The position numbers and the translations under genes were made by a program. Under the pieces are notes generated by a model. The model was not told the DNA's origin and did not search any database. It saw only the letters and a list, made by a program, of their open reading frames with translations. This document shows, piece by piece, positions 7,731 to 17,855 of a DNA stretch of 41,037 bases (within the stretch, counting starts at the first letter, position 1; each line of letters begins with the position of its first letter). This DNA comes from an uncultured bacterium. Its GTDB lineage: Bacteria; Bacteroidota; Bacteroidia; Bacteroidales; Bacteroidaceae. The stretch lies in contig CALZTP010000012.1 in NCBI GenBank assembly GCA_945829115.1, positions 1 through 41,037 on the forward strand, written 5' to 3'.

Positions 7731-8249
7731 TTATTGCTGTGGGACGGTATAGGAGTGCTTATACAGAGCATGCTCCTTGGCAACATATTGTCGTGCTTTC
7801 TCTCCAGTGAAAGACTGTGAGTTTTTAACAGGAGAGCTGTAATGGAAGAGATATGCATCCTTTTTGCTGCTGGTGTAGCCTACAACCACGAGGTTAATGT
7901 TCTTCTCGAATGTGTATTTCGCACTATTGTCTATATCTGGCATTGGGTTCTTTGGACGTGCTGTAACGTTCAAAAGAACCTCTTTTGGAGCAGAGCTTGG
8001 TGAAAACTCGAGTTTCACGACATCGTTCTTTGTTGCCATTTTTGTGGTTACGTTGTTGCTTGACGAGGTGAACTGCACTTCTATGTCAAAGAACTTATAG
8101 AAATCATCGGAGAGGTTTACAGAATGGGTGATTTCTACAATCTTCACACTGGTTGTTGACTCTTCTTCATCGTCACTGCTGCAAGAAACGAATGCGACAA
8201 GTGATAGGGCTGCAAAGAAAGAAAGGAGGAGATGATTGACTTTTCTCAT
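7731..8249 (-). CDS. Hypothetical lipoprotein, probably surface-exposed
   Basis: A 172-residue protein of unknown function. The N-terminus is a lipoprotein signal peptide ending in A-F-V-S-C with C23 as the lipid-bearing residue. The next residues, S-S-D-D-E-E-E, resemble the acidic lipoprotein export signal that sends Bacteroidetes lipoproteins to the cell surface. The rest is Ser/Thr/Lys-rich with beta-strand character and no recognised domain. It converges with the porin gene (24 nt apart) and lies downstream of menE on the same strand with a gap of 111 nt; no promoter was recognised. Confidence 0.75.
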   Translation of the reverse strand: MRKVNHLLLSFFAALSLVAFVSCSSDDEEESTTSVKIVEITHSVNLSDDFYKFFDIEVQFTSSSNNVTTKMATKNDVVKLEFSPSSAPKEVLLNVTARPKNPMPDIDNSAKYTFEKNINLVVVGYTSSKKDAYLFHYSSPVKNSQSFTGEKARQYVAKEHALYKHSYTVPQQ

Positions 8250-8360
8250 ACTTAAATGATTTTTATGATTATTAGAAATTGATTCTTTTGAGAATTCTTT
8301 TTGGGGGTGGGAAAGAGGAAAATATGACTGGAGTGATTTCTGAATGGCAGAAGACTATTC

Positions 8361-9461
8361 CTAAGAATTGCTTGCCGCCAAGGATTCACACGCCATACGG
8401 TTTATCTTTCCCGTTGCTGTTAGAGGAATTTCTGACACGAAGAGAATATCTTTCGGCACAGAATATTTCGGCAGGGTTTGGAAAGCAGATGAAACCTTTA
8501 CGAGAACCGAGGCTTTGAAGTCGGGGGAAAGAGCGACCTCCGACTCTGAGCATTCTGAAGTTACCATTGATTCTGAGCATTTTGGAGCAATCAGTAAGAC
8601 TGCCACTTCTCCAAACTTTCGGTCTCGACGGCGAGAGATGCAGAATGGGAAGTTGAGAAAGGGATGAAGAGCAGACTCTATCTCCTCTATCTGAAGTTTT
8701 ATTCCGCCAGAACAGATTACATTGTCTTTTCGACCAAGAATGCGGAAGTGGCGGCCATCGGCATGCAGTTCGCAGATATCGTTTGTGACGAGAAGTCTTG
8801 AGCTAACCTCTGGGGCATCTATCACGAGCAATCCCCTACCCTCTTGAGACGTTTCGTCTGCAAGGAGTGAGATCTTGACAGAATCGAACGGTTCATACCA
8901 TTCACTTGCCTCTCTGCCGTTCACTCTCCTCAAAGCGATATGAGAGAGCGTTTCTGTCATTCCGTAGGTGCTCCAGACATTGTTGGGAAGTTCACGGAGT
9001 GCATCAGAGAGTTCATCATCGATGGCACCACCACCAATTATCAAGTGCTTTACCCTCTCCAGCATCTTCCTCTCTTCTGGAACAGAGAGAGAGCAGAACA
9101 CCTGTGACGGAATCATTGCAGCAAAGTCTATCACCAAATCTTCTGCATTCTCTCCATTCTTTCTGCAGTTCTCGATGAGTGTGCGGAAGGGATGGTTACT
9201 TGGTGGCACGGTGATTAGCTTCATGTTCCGTTCGATGGCTCTCACAACAACCATCTTCCCTGCTATGAAGTCTAAGGACATGCACAAGAAAGCAGTATCA
9301 CCGCTATTGAGAGAAAGGAAGTCGCAAGTGCGGCGAGCAGAGTTTAGCATGCGTTGCTTCTCCACCATCATTGGTTTTGGAGCTCCAGTGCTTCCGCTCG
9401 TATGCACAAGGAGAGAATCCTCGGCATTGTTCCATTCAGAATAGAATTCCTGTAGAGTCAT
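8361..9461 (-). CDS. menE: o-Succinylbenzoate--CoA ligase (AMP-binding)
   Basis: A 366-residue acyl-adenylate ligase, probably MenE, which makes o-succinylbenzoyl-CoA in menaquinone synthesis in the cytoplasm. The adenylation motifs are all visible: V-H-T-S-G-S-T-G-A-P-K-P near the N-terminus, S-T-Y-G-M-T-E-T in the middle, L-G-R-K-D-N-V-I-C-S-G-G, and the C-terminal T-A-T-G-K-I-N-R with the catalytic Lys. The short length fits the compact MenE enzymes of Bacteroidetes. The ATG at 9461 (MTLQEFYSEW) is chosen; an upstream extension would cross the alaS terminator hairpin and overlap alaS. No other men gene is in the window, so the assignment rests on family resemblance. Confidence 0.82.
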   Translation of the reverse strand: MTLQEFYSEWNNAEDSLLVHTSGSTGAPKPMMVEKQRMLNSARRTCDFLSLNSGDTAFLCMSLDFIAGKMVVVRAIERNMKLITVPPSNHPFRTLIENCRKNGENAEDLVIDFAAMIPSQVFCSLSVPEERKMLERVKHLIIGGGAIDDELSDALRELPNNVWSTYGMTETLSHIALRRVNGREASEWYEPFDSVKISLLADETSQEGRGLLVIDAPEVSSRLLVTNDICELHADGRHFRILGRKDNVICSGGIKLQIEEIESALHPFLNFPFCISRRRDRKFGEVAVLLIAPKCSESMVTSECSESEVALSPDFKASVLVKVSSAFQTLPKYSVPKDILFVSEIPLTATGKINRMACESLAASNS

Positions 9462-9494
9462 TTTTCTTTTTTTCGTGTAAAGAAAAAGGAATGA

Positions 9495-9537
9495 AGAATG
9501 GCATCGGGATGTTAAGCCAAGCCGATGCCATTCTTTT
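9495..9537. terminator. Strong bidirectional hairpin between alaS and menE
   Basis: AGAATGGCATCGG (9495-9507) pairs perfectly with CCGATGCCATTCT (9522-9534): 13 bp with a 14-base loop. It begins directly after the alaS stop codon on the minus strand. The best T run is on the plus strand, so its strength for alaS is uncertain; it may separate alaS from menE. Confidence 0.7.
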
Positions 9538-12177
9538 TTAATTCCAAAGAGTATCCTTGATAAGTTCAATAACTTTATCAACTGCACTCTTCAGACCGTC
9601 TACATTCTTACCACCAGCCTGTGCAAAATGTGGCTGACCGCCTCCGCCACCCTGAATGAGCTTAGCAGCCTCACGAACCAGCTTTCCAGCATTTAGTCCG
9701 GCAGCAACAAGGTCATCGGAGAGCATGATGTTCAAAGATGGGCGCCCCTGAGAATAGGCACCGAGAATACATACGAGCTTCTCTGGAACTGCCTCACGGA
9801 GTTTGAAGACAAGGTCTTTCGCCATCTGAGCATCGAGCCCAATGACACTCTTTATAACAGTGCTATCGCCACGCTTCTCAGCCTTGGAGAGGAGGTCGTC
9901 TTTCAGACGCTCTACCTGCTGTGCCTTGAAAGCCTCTACCTGCTTCTTAAGGTCGGCATTCTCATTGAGGAACTTCTCAATGGTGCCCTGAAGGTCTTTG
10001 GCGTTGTTGAAGAGGGCACGGAGGGCACGCATGTTGTCTTCCATCTCGTAGGTCATCTCTTCCCAGTTTCTACCTGTGGCAGCCTCGATGCGGCGGATGC
10101 CAGCGGCTACACTTGCCTCAGAGAGAATCTTGAACATTCCGATGCGACCGGTTGAAGTGGCGTGAATACCGCCACAGAACTCCACAGACGGACCAAACTG
10201 AATCACTCTCACCTTCTCGCCATATTTCTCACCGAAGAGTGCGATGGCACCGAGCGCCTTTGCTTCTTCTATAGGTGTATCGCGGTGTTCCTGAATGTGG
10301 ATATCTTCACGAATCATCTGGTTTACGAGTCGCTCCACCTCACGAAGCTGCTCGTCTGTTACCTTTTCGAAATGAGCAAAGTCGAAACGGAGAGCATCTG
10401 GAGCCACGAACGAGCCCTTCTGTTCTACATGGTCGCCAAGCACCTGCTTGAGAGCATAGTCGAGGAGGTGTGTTGCAGAATGGTTTGCTGCACTTGCGTT
10501 ACGCTTTTCAACATCCACACAAGCCATGAACTCTGCCTCGATGTTCTTTGGCAGTTCCTTCACGATATGAACGGTCTGACCGTTTTCTCGTTTGCAGTCG
10601 ATGATATTAACCGTCTCTGACTCACTAACGAGAACACCCTGCTCTCCTACCTGACCACCCATTTCTCCGTAGAAAGGAGTATTGTCGAGCACGAGCTCAT
10701 AGAAAGACGCCTTCTTCTGTTTTACGAGACGATAGCGAGTGATATGGCAGGAATGCTCTGAATAGTCGTAACCAACAAAGTGCTGCTCCTGATTGATGTC
10801 GGCAGAGCCAACAGTGATCCAGTCGCCATTCTCTACCTGTGCGGCATTGCGTGCACGCTCCTTCTGCTTCTGCATCTCTACGTCAAACTGCTTCTCATCG
10901 ACACTGAAGCCATTCTCACGGCAGATGAGCTCTGTGAGGTCGAGCGGGAATCCGTAGGTGTCGAAAAGACGGAATGCCTGTGCTCCATCGAGTTCTTTCT
11001 TTCCCTCTGCCTTAAGGCTGTCCATAGCATCGTTGAGCATGTTTATGCCTTTTTCAAGAGTGCGGAGGAAAGAGTCTTCTTCTTCTTTCATCACGCGAGA
11101 GATGAGCTGCTGCTGAGCCTGGAGTTCTGGGAAGGCATCGCCCATTTCAGCCACGAGAGTAGGTATCAGCTTATACATGAATGCCTCTTTCTGTCCGAGG
11201 AAAGTGTAAGCATAACGAACGGCACGGCGGAGGATTCGTCTGATTACATATCCTGCCTTTGCATTGCTTGGCAACTGACCGTCGGCAATGGAGAAGCTAA
11301 CAGCACGGAGATGGTCGGCACAGACACGCATGGCAACATCTGTCTCCTCTTTCTCGCCGTATTTCATGCCGCAGATTTCTTCTTCTGCCTTAATGATTGG
11401 CTGGAAGATATCTGTGTCGTAGTTAGAGTGCTTTCCCTGCATCATACGCACAAGGCGCTCGAAGCCCATGCCGGTATCAATCACGTTCATGGAGAGTTTC
11501 TCGAGAGAGCCGTCTGCCTTGCGGTTATACTGCATGAAGACGAGGTTCCAGATTTCAATCACCTGTGGGTCGTCCATATTCACCAGTTCACGTCCTGGCT
11601 TCTTTGCTTTCTCTTCTGGAGTGCGGGAGTCGACATGAATTTCTGAGCAAGGTCCGCAAGGTCCGGTATCTCCCATTTCCCAGAAATTGTCGTGTTTGTT
11701 TCCGTTGATGATATGGTCGGCAGGAACATGCTTCAGCCAATACTGCTCAGCCTCATCGTCACGCTCGAGACCTTCGTTTGTGTCTCCTTCAAAGACGGTT
11801 ACGTAAAGGTCGGCAGGATTCAGTTTCAGCACATCAACGAGATATTCCCATGCCATATCGATGGCACCCTCTTTGAAATAGTCTCCAAACGACCAGTTTC
11901 CGAGCATCTCGAACATGGTGTGATGGTAGGTATCGTGCCCTACCTCCTCAAGGTCGTTGTGCTTTCCGCTCACACGGAGACATTTCTGTGTGTCAGCACG
12001 CCGGCGAGGCTCTGGGTCTCTTGTTCCGAGAATGATGTCCTTCCACTGGTTCATGCCAGCGTTTGTAAACATGAGTGTTGGGTCGTCTTTCACAACCATA
12101 GGAGCAGAAGGCACTATGGCGTGATTCTTTGACTCGAAGAATGATTTGAACGAGTCACGAATTTCTTTTGCTGTCAT
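9538..12177 (-). CDS. alaS: Alanine--tRNA ligase
   Basis: An 879-residue enzyme that charges tRNA-Ala, matching normal AlaS length. The N-terminal class II catalytic core begins with [10 protein letters not shown] and [12 protein letters not shown]. The editing domain carries the zinc-binding H-x3-H in N-H-S-A-T-H (about residue 565) and C-x3-H in C-G-G-I-H (about residue 667). A C-Ala domain with a Gly-rich [14 protein letters not shown] segment closes the protein. The start is the ATG at 12177. A MerR-type gene lies upstream on the same strand. Confidence 0.98.
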   Translation of the reverse strand: MTAKEIRDSFKSFFESKNHAIVPSAPMVVKDDPTLMFTNAGMNQWKDIILGTRDPEPRRRADTQKCLRVSGKHNDLEEVGHDTYHHTMFEMLGNWSFGDYFKEGAIDMAWEYLVDVLKLNPADLYVTVFEGDTNEGLERDDEAEQYWLKHVPADHIINGNKHDNFWEMGDTGPCGPCSEIHVDSRTPEEKAKKPGRELVNMDDPQVIEIWNLVFMQYNRKADGSLEKLSMNVIDTGMGFERLVRMMQGKHSNYDTDIFQPIIKAEEEICGMKYGEKEETDVAMRVCADHLRAVSFSIADGQLPSNAKAGYVIRRILRRAVRYAYTFLGQKEAFMYKLIPTLVAEMGDAFPELQAQQQLISRVMKEEEDSFLRTLEKGINMLNDAMDSLKAEGKKELDGAQAFRLFDTYGFPLDLTELICRENGFSVDEKQFDVEMQKQKERARNAAQVENGDWITVGSADINQEQHFVGYDYSEHSCHITRYRLVKQKKASFYELVLDNTPFYGEMGGQVGEQGVLVSESETVNIIDCKRENGQTVHIVKELPKNIEAEFMACVDVEKRNASAANHSATHLLDYALKQVLGDHVEQKGSFVAPDALRFDFAHFEKVTDEQLREVERLVNQMIREDIHIQEHRDTPIEEAKALGAIALFGEKYGEKVRVIQFGPSVEFCGGIHATSTGRIGMFKILSEASVAAGIRRIEAATGRNWEEMTYEMEDNMRALRALFNNAKDLQGTIEKFLNENADLKKQVEAFKAQQVERLKDDLLSKAEKRGDSTVIKSVIGLDAQMAKDLVFKLREAVPEKLVCILGAYSQGRPSLNIMLSDDLVAAGLNAGKLVREAAKLIQGGGGGQPHFAQAGGKNVDGLKSAVDKVIELIKDTLWN

Positions 12178-12345
12178 TGTCTTTTTTATATTGTTTTGTT
12201 CTTTTTTCTATTTCAGAATCTTTTCTTCTGAACTTTATGTTTCTATAAGGAAAGAATATCAATAATGCCACTCCATGATATGGAAACAGAGAGAGGGAAT
12301 AACTATATTACCTTTAGAATTGGAGACAGAGAGAGAGGGTAGAGG

Positions 12346-12690
12346 TTAAAGTTTATCGAGCTGCTTCCGGATATCTTTAAGTTCATCTCTGACCTCTATG
12401 AGGGTATTGATGATAACAGAAGACTTGTCGACCTTGGCTGGATTCTTTGCAATAATCTTTCTGGCAGCGGCAATTTTAAAGCCACGCACCTTCACAAGAT
12501 TATGAATGTTTCTTATTATCTTCAGATCGGCTTCAGTGTACTGTCTGATATTACTTGACGTTGTCTTTGGAGACAATAGCGGGAACTCTGTCTCCCAATA
12601 GCGCAACAGGCTCTCTGAGACATCGAACATCTTTGCCACTTCTTTTATGGAGTAGTAAAGCTTCAGGTTTTTATTTGCATTAAGTGCCAT
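12346..12690 (-). CDS. MerR-family transcriptional regulator
   Basis: A 114-residue regulator. The N-terminal winged helix-turn-helix is typical: Y-S-I-K-E-V-A-K-M-F-D-V-S-E-S-L-L-R-Y-W-E followed by R-x-Y-T-E-A-D-L-K-I-I. A helical C-terminal part then gives the dimerising coil. There is no extended effector domain and no metal-binding cysteine cluster, so the signal is unknown. The ATG at 12690 (MALNANKNLK) is preferred; a 12-residue extension upstream is not conserved-looking. It precedes alaS by 168 nt on the same strand. Confidence 0.87.
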   Translation of the reverse strand: MALNANKNLKLYYSIKEVAKMFDVSESLLRYWETEFPLLSPKTTSSNIRQYTEADLKIIRNIHNLVKVRGFKIAAARKIIAKNPAKVDKSSVIINTLIEVRDELKDIRKQLDKL

Positions 12691-12755
12691 AGACAAGTAT
12701 CTTTTGAAGTTAATAATTATGCACACATATTAATATCTTTGTTGCGAGCTACTGG

Positions 12756-14048
12756 TTAGTCGCAGATATGGTTTGAATCGGTTTTCCGGAAAGCAGGGAC
12801 CACATTCGTAAAGAAGAACAGAACCCCCAAGACATTCACCACGGCTCCCATCCAGAATGCGGAGCCATAGCCGTAAATCTCTGCCAGGAGACCTCCAAAG
12901 AAGACTCCTATACCTACTCCAGCATCCCAGGATGAATAGAGTGTGGAGTTTGCCGTTCCCCTTTTGTTGTTTGGTGCGAGTGAGATGAACATCGACTGAA
13001 CGGCAGGGAACATATGCCCGTTGCCAAGACCGATTATCAATGCAGAGAGATAATACGCCCACATGTCTGCCACTGCCGCAAAGAGTATATATCCGAAAAC
13101 AGATATGCTCACTCCTATGGCTGCATTGTGTAGTATCTTTCCATCTCTCAAAGCTCTTCCACCTTGGATTCTCGAAAGCATGAGACCAAGGGAAAGAATC
13201 ATGAAATACAGACCAGTGCCGCTGGTTATTCCCAGTTGTTCTTTTCCGTATATGGCGAGGTATGTTGAGAGCACACCGTAACTGAGTCCGAAGCAAGCAA
13301 TGATTATTGCCTGTCGCCATCCCGCAAGGAGGAAGAAGCGGTCGAGGGAGAGTTTCCTGCTTGGCTGTGTCTCTCGTTTTTTCATCTTTATTCGTGATGC
13401 TATCAGGCACCCTGTTCCTGCCACAATCATGGAAAGGAGGAAGAGCAGCTGAAAGCTTTCTGTCCATTCATATATGAAGATTCCGACAGAAGGGCTTAGT
13501 GCAGTGGCAAGGTTGTTTGACAGTCCGTAGTAGCCAATGCCTTCTGCCCTGCGTTGAGGATGCAGGACATCTATTGCCACGGTGCTGTTGGCAATTATTG
13601 TGGCACCATAAGGGGCACCGTGGAGTGTTCTCACTATGGTGAAGACCAACAGTGAGCCTCCAAACAGATAGAAGCCGCAGAGAATGAACGACAAGGAGTA
13701 GAACACGAGGAGCACAGTTCTTCTGTTGAAACAGTCTACGAGAAACCCACTGAAAGGTCTGACCGCCATGATCGCTATAGTGTATCCAGAGAGCACAAAG
13801 CCGATTGTGTGCTTCCCTGCTCCATACGTATCGCTGAGATAGAGGGGGAGAATGGGCACTACGAGCATAAAGGAGAAATACAGCATGAAGTTTGCGGTCC
13901 ATGCCTTTGTGTATTCCGCATTCCAGAGCTTTTCTTTCTTTGGTGCTGGTTTCTGCTGCAGCTCATCACTCAAAACGCTGTTCTTCTGTTCTTGTTTCAG
14001 AGTTTCCGTTTCCTTCTGTAGTTCTTCTGTTATCGTTTCATTATCCAT
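12756..14048 (-). CDS. Major facilitator superfamily transporter
   Basis: A 430-residue inner-membrane carrier with a hydrophilic, Glu/Lys/Gln-rich N-terminal tail of about 45 residues and then about 12 hydrophobic segments. The loop between segments 2 and 3 carries R-P-F-S-G-F-L-V-D-C-F-N-R-R, the MFS motif A equivalent. This places it among drug- or sugar-exporter-like MFS proteins, but the substrate is not evident. The ATG at 14048 is preferred over a TTG two codons earlier. It is followed by the MerR-type gene and preceded by the pectinesterase gene with gaps of about 60 nt, so co-transcription is possible. Confidence 0.85.
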   Translation of the reverse strand: MDNETITEELQKETETLKQEQKNSVLSDELQQKPAPKKEKLWNAEYTKAWTANFMLYFSFMLVVPILPLYLSDTYGAGKHTIGFVLSGYTIAIMAVRPFSGFLVDCFNRRTVLLVFYSLSFILCGFYLFGGSLLVFTIVRTLHGAPYGATIIANSTVAIDVLHPQRRAEGIGYYGLSNNLATALSPSVGIFIYEWTESFQLLFLLSMIVAGTGCLIASRIKMKKRETQPSRKLSLDRFFLLAGWRQAIIIACFGLSYGVLSTYLAIYGKEQLGITSGTGLYFMILSLGLMLSRIQGGRALRDGKILHNAAIGVSISVFGYILFAAVADMWAYYLSALIIGLGNGHMFPAVQSMFISLAPNNKRGTANSTLYSSWDAGVGIGVFFGGLLAEIYGYGSAFWMGAVVNVLGVLFFFTNVVPAFRKTDSNHICD

Positions 14049-14103
14049 AAACAAACCTTTAATCCGGATTGTTCCAATGGGAATGCCGGAACGCTCCGTT
14101 CTG

Positions 14104-15108
14104 TTATTCTATCCAAGACGTGTCGCCACCGAAGACTGTGGAAGGAGTGATTTTCTCAGCCTCCTTCTTTGTCAGCAGGCGTGCCCAAGGAGCTCGCGAA
14201 GAGGTTTCTGCTCCAGCCCCAGAGTTGTTGTACTCAAGATAGCGGGCAGTGGTTTCGTTGGCTTTGTTTCCCCAGTTATGCCATCCTTGAGGGAGGATGT
14301 GTGCTCCGAGTTCACAATTCATGAAGAGGGTGTAGGCATATGGTCTCCAAGGTCGCCCAAGATAGCACTTTGTTATTGGGAGGTTTTTATTGCTCTCCAG
14401 AGCCTCTGTTCCTTCCAGACATCGTATTGTGCATTTATTGAAGATGTAGCCGTAAGGTTGCTCTTTCGGTGTTGAAGCGGCGGTGACGTAAGAATTGTAT
14501 TTGTTCACAATCTCGCAGCCCTCAAACCAAGCGGTGGAAGGACCAAAGATGAAGTCTGTGGTTCCCTCTATGTAGCAGTTCAAGAAATACTGTCTTGCAC
14601 CTCCACGACCAGTGTATATGGTATCTTGGTGTCCAAGGAATCGGCAGTTCACGAATAGACATTTATCTCCCTCGACATGCAATGCGACAGCCTGTCCGAG
14701 TCGTGCGGAATTATTCTCTATTGTGATGTTCTTGAACGTGATGTTTGAGCCAGTGACCTTCACTGTGAACGTACGGAATGTTCCCATGGGCTTTCCCGTT
14801 TCTGGGAGGCGGACATTGGCATGGTCGTCCCAGGTGATGATGGTTTTATCACGGTCTTCACCACATATCTCGATATTGGTGAGCCAGGTAGGCACTTCTA
14901 TCTTCTCTTTGTAAACACCTTTCTTCACGAAGATAACCTTGTGGTAGTCCATGAACGCTCGGCATACCTCTATGGCTTCAGCCACATTTCTGAACTCGCA
15001 GGTACCGTCTCGTGACACAAAGAGAGTGTCGGGGTTGTCGTACTTGTTTGCTGCATTGGCAGTGAGTGCCGCAATAGCAGCAAGGAGTGTAAAGAATAAT
15101 TTTCGCAT
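14104..15108 (-). CDS. Secreted pectinesterase (carbohydrate esterase family 8)
   Basis: A 334-residue enzyme expected to remove methyl esters from homogalacturonan. A signal peptide (MRKLFFTLLAAIAALTANA) precedes a right-handed beta-helix fold. Catalytic signatures are present: G-H-Q-D-T-I-Y with the acid/base Asp, G-T-T-D-F-I-F-G with the nucleophile Asp, and L-G-R-P-W-R-P-Y with the substrate-binding Arg and Trp. Length suits a single CE8 domain without an inhibitor domain. No pectate lyase, polygalacturonase or SusCD pair is nearby, so it stands outside an obvious utilisation locus; it may act in the periplasm or at the surface. Confidence 0.92.
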   Translation of the reverse strand: MRKLFFTLLAAIAALTANAANKYDNPDTLFVSRDGTCEFRNVAEAIEVCRAFMDYHKVIFVKKGVYKEKIEVPTWLTNIEICGEDRDKTIITWDDHANVRLPETGKPMGTFRTFTVKVTGSNITFKNITIENNSARLGQAVALHVEGDKCLFVNCRFLGHQDTIYTGRGGARQYFLNCYIEGTTDFIFGPSTAWFEGCEIVNKYNSYVTAASTPKEQPYGYIFNKCTIRCLEGTEALESNKNLPITKCYLGRPWRPYAYTLFMNCELGAHILPQGWHNWGNKANETTARYLEYNNSGAGAETSSRAPWARLLTKKEAEKITPSTVFGGDTSWIE

Positions 15109-15286
15109 AATAATCAGATTTTTGGTTGCTGACCATGCTTTTCCTCCAATGGCATGCTATGCTTTAGAGAACAGTTCTGGTCAAATGGTTGTTTTTCGTG
15201 TTAATTGCATTTCTTTGTAGGGTTCACTCTCTACAAGACAATGCTTTTTAAGTGCATTCTCAGACATCACGTTCTTCTGTGAGAAT

Positions 15287-17638
15287 CTACTCTTGCGATA
15301 TTTCCTTGAGGTCGGAGATTTGTCTGAGAGCACTTATGATATGTTGCACTTCCTCTCTGTCGTGAGTTCTGAAGGAGAAGTGTGCATCAAAGATTCCCTC
15401 GCTACAGTCTATGTTCACCTTTAGGATATTTAGCTGCAGTTCAGAAGAGAAGACGTGTGTGACATCGTTGAGAAGACCGATGCGGTCGACACCTCTGACA
15501 TGGATGCTGGCAACGAACAGCATTTTCTTATGCATGTTCCATTTGGCATCTATGATTCGGTTTCCATAGCTGGACTTCAGTCTGACGGCAACAAGGCAGT
15601 CGCGCTGATGAATGCGGATATTCCCACGCTCATCGATATATCCGAGAACATCGTCTCCAGGAATCACATTGCAGCAGTCGTCGAAAAGGAATCCCTTTAT
15701 ATTGCTTTCGCTGATATACACGGGTTGTTTCTTTCGGAAGGTGTTGAGCACATGGAATTTTCCATTTGCATCAATCTGTGTTCCTGGAATGAGTTCCAGT
15801 TCTCCTGGTGCATTGTAGGCATCTGTTTCTGTGTTTTTTTTCTCTGTTTCCTTTGACTGCTTCTTGTTTTTCTTGCCGTCTCCAACAATAAACGAAGGCA
15901 CAAAACGTCTCCATGTGCGCCCTTTTTTGTTTTGGTCGCTCTTCTTTCCTAATTCTGCAAGAGTGTCATTGCTAAGCGAGAAGGTGTTTCTGCCTATGCC
16001 AAGCAGGAGGTCTTCTGGCTTTACGACATGGAAGATGCCACAGAGTTTATCGAAATGTGAGGTTGTTAACTCAAGACCATTAGCATGAAGCCAGTCATTA
16101 AGTACCGCCTCTCCCTGCTTTCTCAGCTCTTTCTCCTGCTTGTGAAGCTCTGTTTGGATTTTGTTGCGTGCTTTTGCTGTGGTGACGAACTTCAGCCATT
16201 CTGCCATCACATGCTGCCCTTTTGAAGAGAGAATCTCCACTTGGTCGCCAGATTGAAGAGTATGGCTTACAGGCACCAGCTTATGGTTTACCTTTGCACC
16301 TATGCAATGGTTTCCGAGGAAGGTGTGTATATGATATGCAAAGTCGAGAGCAGTGCAGTTTGCTGGCATTGTGATGATATCTCCTTTTGGAGTAAACACA
16401 AAAATCTCACTGGCAAAGAGGTTCAGCTTTATGGCATCGAGGAAGTCCATGGCATCTGGTTGCGGGTCGTCGAGGATTTCCTTGATGGTGCGGAGCCAGT
16501 CGTTCAGTTCGCGGTCACGGTCGTCTTCACTCTGTCGGCTACCATCTTTATATTTCCAATGTGCCGCAAATCCTTGCTCTGCCACCTCGTCCATATGGTC
16601 GGAACGTATCTGCACCTCTATCCATCTTCCGCTCTTTGACATCAGAGTGACGTGGAGAGCCTGATATCCGTTTGCCTTTGGATGGTTCAGCCAGTCACGC
16701 AGGCGGTCGGGATGTGCTTCATATATCTGACTGATGGCAACATATATCTGGAAGCACTCATTGATTTCCTCTTCTCGAACACGAGGAGTGCAGATCACCC
16801 GGACTGCAAGGATGTCGTAAATCTCATCGAAGGTGACGTGCTTGTTGCGCATCTTATTCCAGATGGAATAGGGACTCTTCACACGCGCTTTTATGGTGTA
16901 GTTGACGCCCATTTCGTCAAGGACCTGTCGAATGGGCTTTGTGAACTCGTCGAAGAGTTGGTCTCGCTTCTCCTGTGTCGATTGCAGTTTATTGCAGATA
17001 TTCTCATATTCCTCTGGATGCTCATAGCGGAAGCTGAGGTCTTCGAGTTCTGTCTTTATTTTATTGAGTCCCAAGCGATTAGCCAGTGGAGCATAGATAT
17101 AGAGAGTCTCTCCTGCAATCTTATATTGTTTGTTTGCTGGCTGTGACGCAAGTGTGCGCATGTTATGAAGGCGGTCACAGATTTTTATGAGGATGACACG
17201 AATATCATCGCTCATGGTCAGGAGCAGTTTCTTGAAGTTCTCTGCTTGTGCAGAGGCTTTGTCGCCAAAGATGCCACCAGAGATTTTTGTCAGTCCGTCT
17301 ACGATCTGAGCAATTTTTGGTCCGAAGAGATTCTCTATGTCAACGATTGTATAGTCTGTATCTTCAACGACATCGTGCAGGAGGGCTGCACAGATACTCG
17401 TTGAACCGAGTCCCATTTCCTTGCATGCAATCATAGCCACAGCTATTGGGTGCATGATATATGGCTCGCCAGAGAGTCTTTTCACACCTCTGTGGGCATG
17501 GCAAGCAAAATTGAATGCTTTCTTTATTATGTCTAACTTTTGACGATGTGGGGAGTTTATGTAGCAGTCGAGCAGTTGCTGGAAAGCCTCGTCTACCATC
17601 GCATCGTTCTTTTGTTCGGTTTTTTGTTCATCAATCAT
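15287..17638 (-). CDS. rel: Bifunctional (p)ppGpp synthetase/hydrolase, RelA/SpoT family
   Basis: A 783-residue stringent-response enzyme. An N-terminal HD hydrolase domain has H63 in M-H-P and the H88-D89 pair in A-L-L-H-D-V-V-E-D. The synthetase domain follows with Y-S-I-W-N-K-M, D-E-I-Y-D-I-L-A-V-R-V-I and E-V-Q-I-R. The TGS domain (about 410-470) and a C-terminal ACT domain (last 75 residues) sense ribosome state. The HD residues suggest that hydrolase activity is retained. The start is ATG at 17638. It ends the parA-parB-DUF5683-transglycosylase-rel series, the usual order in Bacteroidetes, but is separated from the transglycosylase by 217 nt of tandem repeats. Confidence 0.96.
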   Translation of the reverse strand: MIDEQKTEQKNDAMVDEAFQQLLDCYINSPHRQKLDIIKKAFNFACHAHRGVKRLSGEPYIMHPIAVAMIACKEMGLGSTSICAALLHDVVEDTDYTIVDIENLFGPKIAQIVDGLTKISGGIFGDKASAQAENFKKLLLTMSDDIRVILIKICDRLHNMRTLASQPANKQYKIAGETLYIYAPLANRLGLNKIKTELEDLSFRYEHPEEYENICNKLQSTQEKRDQLFDEFTKPIRQVLDEMGVNYTIKARVKSPYSIWNKMRNKHVTFDEIYDILAVRVICTPRVREEEINECFQIYVAISQIYEAHPDRLRDWLNHPKANGYQALHVTLMSKSGRWIEVQIRSDHMDEVAEQGFAAHWKYKDGSRQSEDDRDRELNDWLRTIKEILDDPQPDAMDFLDAIKLNLFASEIFVFTPKGDIITMPANCTALDFAYHIHTFLGNHCIGAKVNHKLVPVSHTLQSGDQVEILSSKGQHVMAEWLKFVTTAKARNKIQTELHKQEKELRKQGEAVLNDWLHANGLELTTSHFDKLCGIFHVVKPEDLLLGIGRNTFSLSNDTLAELGKKSDQNKKGRTWRRFVPSFIVGDGKKNKKQSKETEKKNTETDAYNAPGELELIPGTQIDANGKFHVLNTFRKKQPVYISESNIKGFLFDDCCNVIPGDDVLGYIDERGNIRIHQRDCLVAVRLKSSYGNRIIDAKWNMHKKMLFVASIHVRGVDRIGLLNDVTHVFSSELQLNILKVNIDCSEGIFDAHFSFRTHDREEVQHIISALRQISDLKEISQE

Positions 17639-17714
17639 TTCTTATACCTATTTATATATAAGACCATCACAACCGTAAAATCTCATTCTTCCCTTTCCGA
17701 AAGACTGTTTTTCT

Positions 17715-17835
17715 CTTTTATCAAGGAAAAAGGAGTTACTCTTTTTAATCAGGGGAAAAAGCGATACTCTTTTTATCAAGAGAAGGAGTGCAAATCTCTT
17801 TTTATCAGGAGAAGGAGTGCTGCAGGGATTTGGTA
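17715..17835. repeat. Four imperfect 27-29-bp repeats between mltD and rel
   Basis: The unit resembles CTCTTTTTATCAGGAGAAGGAGTGC. The ATCA core recurs at 17721, 17749, 17776 and 17805. Several units contain an internal hairpin such as AAAAGGAG-TTA-CTCTTTTT. In the minus-strand transcript they lie after the transglycosylase stop codon and before rel, so they could form stacked leader or terminator stems. Confidence 0.6.
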
Positions 17836-17855
17836 TGTGAATAATCACAGAAAGA

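Noticed and set aside
12691..12726. 12-residue extension of the MerR protein
   Set aside because: It does not resemble the family N-terminus; the ATG at 12690 gives the normal domain start.
17715..17835. Possible CRISPR array
   Set aside because: Units of 27-29 bp are continuous and imperfect with no spacers.
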